DNA of 61,948 bases, from positions 10,945-72,892 of the forward strand of contig DISP01000060.1 in the NCBI GenBank assembly GCA_002421995.1, written 5' to 3'. This DNA is from Bacteroidales bacterium UBA6207. GTDB taxonomy: Bacteria > Bacteroidota > Bacteroidia > Bacteroidales > F082. Position numbers and translations under genes: made by a program. Of the stretch, positions 34,426 through 41,271 are shown in pieces (positions within the stretch are counted from its first letter, which is position 1; the number at the start of each line of letters is the position of its first letter). Below the pieces are notes generated by a model. It had not been told where the DNA came from. It searched no databases and saw nothing but the letters and a program-made list of their open reading frames with translations.

Positions 34426-34893
34426 TTAATCGCTGGGATTTAGCTGTTGACAGAACTGTTGCTTGGGGCAAAAAATAAATATTGCATCAAAACCGCTTTC
34501 TAAGTTTTTTTCATTTAATGTGGCCGGGAGATTTCGGAGCAAGGTGCTAATATCAAGGTCAAAGTGAATCAAAAGCCAGTATTTCAGATGATTATCCCGT
34601 TGATACAACCTCAGCTTCTCTTCCTTTTTTTTGACTGTTTTTTCCAATTCCTGCATAAAGCTTTGCTGCCAGTCCCTTATTAGTTTGGCTGAAGTGCTTG
34701 AAGATGGCTGAACAATAAGTTCAGTCAATTCGATGCCAATCGTCCAGCGCCTTGTTTTCACAACAAAATCGGGTGATTCACCGGAGATGATTCTGCCTTT
34801 CGGAAACTCCGAATATAGCCTAATGAAAGCATCAAGATACTGACGTTCAATACGTTTCTTATCCATCTCCATAATGTTTTCTTTGTATTGCAT
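34426..34893 (-). CDS. Unknown protein with a possible PD-(D/E)xK-like core
   Basis: About 155 residues; the start is ATG at 34893, with later in-frame ATGs possible. The middle reads SPDFVV then WTIGIELTEL, resembling the beta-hairpin of PD-(D/E)xK nucleases (PDF and an ExT in place of ExK), followed by a long charged helix. The C-terminus has IFIFCPKQQ. The resemblance is weak and the usual Lys is missing. It converges on crtZ and is not part of that operon. Confidence 0.5.
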   Translation of the reverse strand: MQYKENIMEMDKKRIERQYLDAFIRLYSEFPKGRIISGESPDFVVKTRRWTIGIELTELIVQPSSSTSAKLIRDWQQSFMQELEKTVKKKEEKLRLYQRDNHLKYWLLIHFDLDISTLLRNLPATLNEKNLESGFDAIFIFCPKQQFCQQLNPSD

Positions 34894-34979
34894 GGCCAAT
34901 TTACAAAGAATTAGTCAAACCTTAAACCCTTGGTAACAGCTCGCAGGCGCGATCTCTCTTTCTTTGTTTTTTTATTTAC

Positions 34980-35831
34980 ATGCATAACAGAAGAAAAATT
35001 GAGCTGCTTGTTATATCTGATGTTCATTTAGGCACCAAGGGTTGCCGTGCAACAGAGCTGCTTCATTACTTAAAAAGTGTTCATCCTCAAACACTTATTT
35101 TAAACGGCGACATCATTGATGTGTGGCAGTTTAAGAAAAACTACTGGCCGGCGAGTCATATGAAAGTTGTGAAACACATCATCGGATTGGCATCAAAGAA
35201 AACCAGGGTATATTACATCACCGGAAACCATGATGAGATCTTACGTCGCTTTGCAGACTTCAGGATTGGAAATCTGCATATTGTGAATCAATTGGTTATG
35301 GAACTCGACGGACAAAAACACTGGTTCTTTCATGGTGATGTTTTTGATGTGATAATGCAACACAGCAAATGGCTGGCAAAAGCCGGTGCAATCGGTTATG
35401 ATAGTCTGATCTGGCTCAATACAGTGGTGAACGCCAGTCGGCGCAGGTTTGGACTGAATCCGGTATCATTATCCAAAAGAATCAAAGACAATGTGAAATC
35501 TGCCGTGCAATACATCAACAACTTTGAGCTGACAGCTGCTTCTCTTGCAGCCAAAAAGGGTTATCAGCGTATTGTTTGCGGGCATATTCATCATCCCGAA
35601 ATCAAAAGTATTCCGGTGCAGAAAGAGAACATACACTACCTCAACTCAGGCGATTGGATCGAAAATCTGAGTGCTTTGGAGTACGACAAAGGTCAATGGA
35701 GTCTTTATTATTACCAAAGTCAGTTTCATGAAGTAGAGTCAGATCCACGCGGGCAGCAGGAAACACCTTCGCTGGAGGAACTGAAACCCAAGGTATTGTT
35801 TCAAATGATGTTGGAGGAGTTTCAGGCATGA
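34980..35831 (+). CDS. UDP-2,3-diacylglucosamine pyrophosphatase-like phosphoesterase
   Basis: A 283-residue metallophosphoesterase with the full motif set: ISDVHLG, NGDIIDVW, GNHDE, HGDVFD and GHIHHPE. It resembles LpxH-type enzymes that cleave UDP-diacylglucosamine in lipid A synthesis, but this longer subgroup is often found beside a glycosyltransferase, as here (overlap of four bases). It may process another UDP-sugar or lipid-linked pyrophosphate. The specific substrate is uncertain. Confidence 0.82.
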   Translation: MHNRRKIELLVISDVHLGTKGCRATELLHYLKSVHPQTLILNGDIIDVWQFKKNYWPASHMKVVKHIIGLASKKTRVYYITGNHDEILRRFADFRIGNLHIVNQLVMELDGQKHWFFHGDVFDVIMQHSKWLAKAGAIGYDSLIWLNTVVNASRRRFGLNPVSLSKRIKDNVKSAVQYINNFELTAASLAAKKGYQRIVCGHIHHPEIKSIPVQKENIHYLNSGDWIENLSALEYDKGQWSLYYYQSQFHEVESDPRGQQETPSLEELKPKVLFQMMLEEFQA

Positions 35832-36919
35832 AAATTCTTTTTGCTATTCAGGGAACCGGAAACGGTCATATCAGCCGTGCAATCACGTTATTGCCTTATC
35901 TGAAAAAATACGGCAAGGTTGATTTGCTCGTCAGTGGAAAACACAATGGTATTGCACCTGCCCTGCCTGTTTCATTTCATTACGATGGCTTGGGATTCAG
36001 TTTTGGAAAAACCGGCGGAATTGATTTTGCAAAGACGTTTACAGAAGCTAAAATCCTGAGGATCTTCAAGGAGCTGGAATCAGTGCCGGTTGACAATTAC
36101 GATCTCGTGATTAATGATTTTGAGCCGATTACGGCCTGGGCATGCAAGATAAAGCAAAGACCGTGTTTAGGTTTGAGCCATCAGGCAGCGCTGCTGTTGC
36201 CCGGAGTGCCTTTGCCCGATGAATCAAATATTCTTGGAAACCTTGTACTAAAGCACTATGCTCCGGTGAGCGATGGCATCAGCTTTCATTTCAAAAGCTG
36301 GCATCCTGATATCTTAACTCCCGTAATACGAAACGACCTGCGCGAAACCAATCCACGCGACAACGGTCACCTCACCGTATATCTGCCCGCATACAGTGAG
36401 CACAGTTTGACACAGATTTTCGCAAACCTGTCCGGCGTAAAGGTCGAGATTTTTGCTTCCGGTGCTAAAAAACGGAAAGTCAATAATTCAGTCACAATAT
36501 CACCGGTCGAACAGAACGGTTTCGTCGAGAGTATGGCTTCGGCTCACGCGGTTATTTGCGGAGCAGGTTTTGAAACACCGGCTGAGGCACTTTTCCTGAA
36601 AAAGAAGTTATTGGTCATTCCAATGAAGAATCAATATGAACAGCAATGCAATGCTGCTGCTTTGGACAAAATGGGTGTTAAAGTGCTTCAAAGACTTGGT
36701 ATGGAAAGCATCGGCGAAATCAATAACTGGCTGGCTACACATCCGGCAAATCATGTGAACTTCCCGAATCGAAACCAGGAGATTTTTGAGCAGCTTTTCG
36801 AAAAATTTGAAAACCAGACTGCATCAAGGAGAAAAAAGACAACAAAAGCAGACTATTTTGATATGCTCCAAACAGGTTATAACAACATCAAAAACAGAGC
36901 AATAAATCAATTATTCTGA
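35828..36919 (+). CDS. GT-B glycosyltransferase (MurG/MJ1255-like)
   Basis: A 363-residue protein with the N-terminal GTGNGHISRAITLLPYL motif and a C-terminal nucleotide-sugar domain containing CGAGFETPAEALFLKKKLL and a MKNQYEQQCNA motif (GT28-type). It probably transfers a sugar to a lipid or envelope acceptor. It is translationally coupled to the phosphoesterase before it. Its last 13 bases overlap the 3' end of the convergent lipoprotein gene. Confidence 0.82.
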   Translation: MKILFAIQGTGNGHISRAITLLPYLKKYGKVDLLVSGKHNGIAPALPVSFHYDGLGFSFGKTGGIDFAKTFTEAKILRIFKELESVPVDNYDLVINDFEPITAWACKIKQRPCLGLSHQAALLLPGVPLPDESNILGNLVLKHYAPVSDGISFHFKSWHPDILTPVIRNDLRETNPRDNGHLTVYLPAYSEHSLTQIFANLSGVKVEIFASGAKKRKVNNSVTISPVEQNGFVESMASAHAVICGAGFETPAEALFLKKKLLVIPMKNQYEQQCNAAALDKMGVKVLQRLGMESIGEINNWLATHPANHVNFPNRNQEIFEQLFEKFENQTASRRKKTTKADYFDMLQTGYNNIKNRAINQLF

Positions 36920-37506
36920 AGTTTCTGAACAAAAGTGAGGTAGCCCGGATAGGGCACTGATGCACCTCCAATGCTTACATAAGGTTTAATTTTGACTGTG
37001 ACCTCAACCGGAGTTTTGTCCTTGCCCGACAGTTTATTAATCAAGCCTGTGATTTTCTCCTTGCTCTGCTCAGACATCGCTTTGAAGAGTTCAGTCTGCA
37101 GAGGCAAAGCAATTGTTTCAAAATTAGAAGCTCCGATTGTGTATTGCCTTGTGTTTTGGCCTGTAAAAAGCTCCATGCCGTCAATCAGAACAAGATAATC
37201 CATTTTCGACAACATAGCAGGCTTTGTGTTGGGATTTTCTGCCTTGATCATCACATCCAGACTGATAGGCAGATTCTTTTGAAACAAAGCGTTTGCGAGC
37301 TGCATGAGTTGTCCGCCTTCCATCCCCGATAAATTTGATCCATTACCGAGATTGATACCTGCAAGGGTGAGTGCATTGATTCCTTCCAGTGAAAAATTAC
37401 AGTCTTTCAATCGTGTGATCTCACCAGCCTGTTTGATGGTTTCACATGAATGAAAAGAGGCAAAAATCAAAAAAAGAAACAACAATGAAATAGACAACTT
37501 TTTCAT
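36907..37506 (-). CDS. LEA14-like lipoprotein
   Basis: About 199 residues from MKKLSISLL (start 37506 preferred over 37512). A lipobox-like FHSC places the lipidated Cys near residue 20, followed by a beta-rich domain with LEGINALTLAGINLGN and LDVMIKAENPNTKPAML, typical of water-stress/LEA type 2 domains in Bacteroidota lipoproteins. It lies two bases after the typA stop on the same strand and is likely co-transcribed. Function is unknown. Confidence 0.72.
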   Translation of the reverse strand: MKKLSISLLFLFLIFASFHSCETIKQAGEITRLKDCNFSLEGINALTLAGINLGNGSNLSGMEGGQLMQLANALFQKNLPISLDVMIKAENPNTKPAMLSKMDYLVLIDGMELFTGQNTRQYTIGASNFETIALPLQTELFKAMSEQSKEKITGLINKLSGKDKTPVEVTVKIKPYVSIGGASVPYPGYLTFVQKLQNN

Positions 37507-37508
37507 AA

Positions 37509-39314
37509 TCAATTACTTTTATTCAAACGTTTACGTTCTGTCTCATCAAGTATTATTTTTCTCAAACGTAGAGAACGGGGTGTTACCTCAAGGTATTCAT
37601 CTTCGCGGATATTTTCCATAAATTCTTCAAGCGAGAACCGGATTGCAGGAATAATCAGCACTTTCTCATCTGAACCTGACGCACGCATATTCGTCAGTTT
37701 TTTGGTTTTACACACATTAACTACAAGGTCTGAAGCCCTGTTGTTTTCGCCGATGACCTGCCCCATATAAACATCTTCGTTTGGATGGATATAGAACGAT
37801 CCGCGGTCTTGCAGCTTCCATATGGAGAATGGAATGGCAGTCCCTGTCTCAAGTGAGATCAAAGCACCATTGTTGCGGGCTGACAGCTCACCTTTCCAGG
37901 GTTCGAAGTCCTTGAAGCGGTGAGCAATGATTGCTTCGCCCTCTGTAACGGTTAAAACATTGTTTCTCAAACCGATGATACCTCTGGATGGAATATTGAA
38001 CTCGAGGTGCATGCGGTCGCCTTTTGGGTGCATTTCGGACAATTCACCTTTGCGCATACTAACCTGCTCAATCACCTTACCTGCGAAATCTTCCGGCACA
38101 AGCACCGTTAACGACTCAATAGGCTCGTGTTTTTGATCATCAATCATTTTGATGATTACTTTGGGTTGTCCAAGCTGGAACTCATACCCCTCACGGCGCA
38201 TCGTTTCGATGAGAATACTGAGGTGAAGGATACCACGTCCATATACAAGCATCGCATCTGGCGATTCGGTATCTTCGACCCTCAAAGCCAGATTTTTCTC
38301 AGTTTCTTTGTAAAGCCTGTCACGCAGATGCCTCGAAGTGACATACTTACCTTCCTTACCAAAGAATGGAGAGTTGTTGATTGTAAACAACATACTCATT
38401 GTTGGTTCTTCAATCTGAATCGGTGGCAGTCCTTCGGGTTTTTCAGCGTCGGCCACGGTATCTCCAATTTCAAAGTCTTCGATTCCCATCAAGGCAATGA
38501 TATCGCCCGATTGCACAGGGGTCTTGATGCGTTCTTTCCCAAGGCCTTCAAATGTATATAACTCTTTGATTGTGGAACGTGTAATCGTTCCGTCGCGTTT
38601 CACCAAAGAAACGTTCATCCCGGCTTGAAGCGTCCCGCGAAGCAATCTTCCAACAGCAATCCTGCCTACGTACGAACTATAGTCGAGTGAGGTGATTTGC
38701 AGCTGCGGAGTGCCCTCTGCATGAACGGCGGCTGGAATATGTGCAAGTATAACGTCGAGCAGATAGGAAACATCGGTGGTTTCATTGTTCCAGTGATCAG
38801 ACATCCAGCCTTGCTTTGATGAGCCGTAAACAGTCGGGAAGTCAAGCTGCTCCTCGGTGGCACCCAGGTTGAACATCAAATCAAAAACAGCTTCCTGTAC
38901 TTCATCCGGTCGGCAGTTCGGCTTGTCAACTTTGTTGATAACAACAATGGGTTTCAATCCAAGTTCAATGGCTTTCTGCAGCACAAAACGGGTTTGTGGC
39001 ATGGGACCTTCGAAGGCATCAACAAGCAACAAAACGCCATCAGCCATATTCAGAACGCGTTCTACTTCGCCACCAAAGTCGGCGTGGCCGGGCGTGTCAA
39101 TGATATTGATTTTTGTTTCTTTATAACGGACTGAAACGTTTTTAGCAAGGATTGTGATACCTCTTTCCCGCTCAAGGTCATTGTTATCGAGGATAAGGTC
39201 TTCAACTTCCTGGTTTTCGCGGAAGAGTTTTACCTGGTATAATAATCTGTCAACAAGCGTGGTTTTGCCATGGTCAACGTGGGCAATTATAGCAATGTTT
39301 CTGATTTCGTGCAT
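37509..39314 (-). CDS. typA: Translational GTPase TypA/BipA
   Basis: A 601-residue ribosome-associated GTPase important for 50S assembly and stress growth. Motifs: AHVDHGKTTLVD, GITILAKN, DTPGHADFGGEV, NKVDK, then EF-G-like domains and the C-terminal BipA-specific region. The start MHEIRNIAII at 39314 is preferred because the longer frame (to 39368) would begin upstream of the TAnnTTTG box at 39339-39346. Confidence 0.96.
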   Translation of the reverse strand: MHEIRNIAIIAHVDHGKTTLVDRLLYQVKLFRENQEVEDLILDNNDLERERGITILAKNVSVRYKETKINIIDTPGHADFGGEVERVLNMADGVLLLVDAFEGPMPQTRFVLQKAIELGLKPIVVINKVDKPNCRPDEVQEAVFDLMFNLGATEEQLDFPTVYGSSKQGWMSDHWNNETTDVSYLLDVILAHIPAAVHAEGTPQLQITSLDYSSYVGRIAVGRLLRGTLQAGMNVSLVKRDGTITRSTIKELYTFEGLGKERIKTPVQSGDIIALMGIEDFEIGDTVADAEKPEGLPPIQIEEPTMSMLFTINNSPFFGKEGKYVTSRHLRDRLYKETEKNLALRVEDTESPDAMLVYGRGILHLSILIETMRREGYEFQLGQPKVIIKMIDDQKHEPIESLTVLVPEDFAGKVIEQVSMRKGELSEMHPKGDRMHLEFNIPSRGIIGLRNNVLTVTEGEAIIAHRFKDFEPWKGELSARNNGALISLETGTAIPFSIWKLQDRGSFYIHPNEDVYMGQVIGENNRASDLVVNVCKTKKLTNMRASGSDEKVLIIPAIRFSLEEFMENIREDEYLEVTPRSLRLRKIILDETERKRLNKSN

Positions 39315-39338
39315 GTAAGTTTTGGTGATTTGAGGGTG

Positions 39339-39346
39339 CAAAATTA
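39339..39346 (-). promoter_or_regulatory. Candidate -7 promoter box for typA
   Basis: TAATTTTG on the minus strand, 25 bases upstream of the typA start. It faces the lplA -7 box 36 bases away. Confidence 0.45.
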
Positions 39347-39381
39347 GTCTAAAGTTGCGTGCTAACACATTAAAAATGCTT

Positions 39382-39389
39382 TATTTTTG
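39382..39389 (+). promoter_or_regulatory. Candidate -7 promoter box for lplA
   Basis: TATTTTTG, 37 bases before the lplA ATG. Its -33 region overlaps that of the divergent typA promoter. Confidence 0.4.
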
Positions 39390-39425
39390 CCTGAATGCCA
39401 AATCATCGCCAAAAAGAATAAAAAA

Positions 39426-40394
39426 ATGATCCTGATCAATAACGTTTCCACCGATCCGTTTTTCAACCTTGCTGCTGAAGAATATGTTGTCAAAAACATT
39501 GATGATGAAGTATTTATGATTTGGGAAAATTCAGATTGTCTGGTTGTCGGAAAACATCAAAACGCTGTTGCAGAAATTAATCTTCCATTTATAATGAAAA
39601 ATAACATTCCCGTGATTCGGCGAATGAGCGGAGGAGGGACAGTGTTTCAGGGAACCGGAAACATCAACTTCAGCGTGATCAGGAATGTGAAGGAGGGTGA
39701 AGATAAAATTGATTTCGTGAAGCATGCCAAACCTGTTATCCATTTCCTGAAAGAACTTGGACTTAATGCAGCGCTTAGTGGCAAAAGCAGCATTGCAGTG
39801 GATGGATTGAAAGTTTCGGGCAATGCAGCGCACCTTCACCGTAATCGCAGTCTTCATCACGGAACATTATTGTATAATGCTGATTTACTATTAGTTAACA
39901 AATCTATTGATTGTCTTCCGGATCGTTATTCATCAAAAGCTGTTGCGTCGAATAAAGCAGAAATCACCAATATTTTTTATCACATAAACGAAAAATGGTC
40001 ATTTGAAACCTTTTTCGAAACTTTGAAAAGTTATTTTGTCAAGGAATTTGACATCACATTGGTTCGAGACCTAGACACTGACGAAATTGAAAAAATAAAC
40101 CGCCTAAGTAATGAAAAATACAGGCAATTTGAGTGGAATTTTGGATACTCGCCAGATTATGAATACGATGTATCATTAAAACCCGAATCAAAAGTTTTGA
40201 AACTCCATATTAAGATTGTAAAAGGCAAATTCTCAGTTATCGAACCAAAAGAAGATCACGATTTACTTGTGGCATTAAGTGCTGCCCTGCTCGGCAAAAC
40301 AGCCGAATATGACACTGTTGCCACAGTTCTAAAAAAACTTTTTTCACAAAAATCATCGGTAACAATCAACCAAATGGCTTTTGAGTTGTTATAA
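39426..40394 (+). CDS. lplA: Lipoate-protein ligase A
   Basis: A 322-residue ligase that activates free lipoate with ATP and attaches it to E2 subunits or GcvH. Motifs: RRMSGGGTVFQGTGNINFS (19 residues), KVSGNAAHLHRNRSLHHGTLL with the catalytic Lys region, and a C-terminal accessory domain with KLHIKIVKGKF. The ATG at 39426 (MILINN) is the family start; the earlier TTG is not. DUF1338 and D-2-hydroxyacid dehydrogenase genes follow on the same strand. Confidence 0.94.
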   Translation: MILINNVSTDPFFNLAAEEYVVKNIDDEVFMIWENSDCLVVGKHQNAVAEINLPFIMKNNIPVIRRMSGGGTVFQGTGNINFSVIRNVKEGEDKIDFVKHAKPVIHFLKELGLNAALSGKSSIAVDGLKVSGNAAHLHRNRSLHHGTLLYNADLLLVNKSIDCLPDRYSSKAVASNKAEITNIFYHINEKWSFETFFETLKSYFVKEFDITLVRDLDTDEIEKINRLSNEKYRQFEWNFGYSPDYEYDVSLKPESKVLKLHIKIVKGKFSVIEPKEDHDLLVALSAALLGKTAEYDTVATVLKKLFSQKSSVTINQMAFELL

Positions 40395-40417
40395 CAGATT
40401 ACAAACTCAAAATCAGT

Positions 40418-41212
40418 ATGCAGGTTCAGTATATTTTTCAGCGTCTTTGGGACGACTACACAAAGCAAAACCCTTCAGTTCAAGCAGTTTATGACCTTTT
40501 TGCTTCGCGTGGCGAGGCTGTTGTGAACGATCACATTGCGTTTCGCACTTTTGATGACCCGAGAATCAACATTGATGTTCTTTCGAAAGTTTTTCTCGAA
40601 GCTGGCTACACTTATAAAGGTGATTATCATTTTGCGTCCAAGCATTTGTATGCCAAGCATTTCGAGATGGAGGGACAGCCAAGGGTATTCATTTCACAGC
40701 TGATCACCTCCGATTTTAGTGCCGGGCTTCAGAAACAGGTTAAAACACTTGTTGATGCAATACCTGTGGAGATGCTAAATTCCAAAGAATTGATCTTCAG
40801 TGGCAATCAATGGGGGAAACCCTCTTACGCCTTGTACGAACAGCTGCGTGAGGAATCGGAATATGCAGCATGGCTTTATGTCAACGGATTTTGTGCAAAT
40901 CACTTCACCGTCAGCGTTAACCACCTGCACAGCCTTTCAAGTCTCGAAGCAGTGAATGAGTTGCTCAAAGAGAATGGCTTTTTACTCAACGATTCGGGAG
41001 GCGAAATCAAAGGCACACCAGCCGAATTGCTCGAACAATCAAGTATCAGATCAGCGCTTACAACTGTTGATTTCATCGAAGGCCCGCAACAAATTCCGGG
41101 ATGTTATTACGAGTTTGCCCGGCGCTATGCTGATGTTGATGGCCGGATTTACTCAGGCTTTATAGCGAAATCAGCAGATAAAATATTTGAAAGCACTGAC
41201 AAAGTGCACTGA
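40418..41212 (+). CDS. DUF1338 protein, HglS-like 2-oxoadipate dioxygenase/decarboxylase
   Basis: A 264-residue DUF1338 protein. HglS of Pseudomonas, a DUF1338 member, turns 2-oxoadipate into D-2-hydroxyglutarate using Fe(II). The three family metal ligands are in place: His39 in NDHIAFRT, His162 in ANHFTVSV and Glu232 in YYEFARR. This is a short form (HglS is much longer). The next gene is a D-2-hydroxyglutarate/D-lactate dehydrogenase-type protein, which fits a two-step pathway. The substrate assignment is inference. Confidence 0.8.
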   Translation: MQVQYIFQRLWDDYTKQNPSVQAVYDLFASRGEAVVNDHIAFRTFDDPRINIDVLSKVFLEAGYTYKGDYHFASKHLYAKHFEMEGQPRVFISQLITSDFSAGLQKQVKTLVDAIPVEMLNSKELIFSGNQWGKPSYALYEQLREESEYAAWLYVNGFCANHFTVSVNHLHSLSSLEAVNELLKENGFLLNDSGGEIKGTPAELLEQSSIRSALTTVDFIEGPQQIPGCYYEFARRYADVDGRIYSGFIAKSADKIFESTDKVH

Positions 41213-41271
41213 TCAATCAATGATCAAATTCACCGAAACTTTCTAACTTCGCAGCATGAAATGCTTTTCTG

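Noticed and set aside
39315..39368. Longer typA start
   Set aside because: It would lie upstream of the TAnnTTTG box at 39339-39346, and the family begins close to the G-domain.
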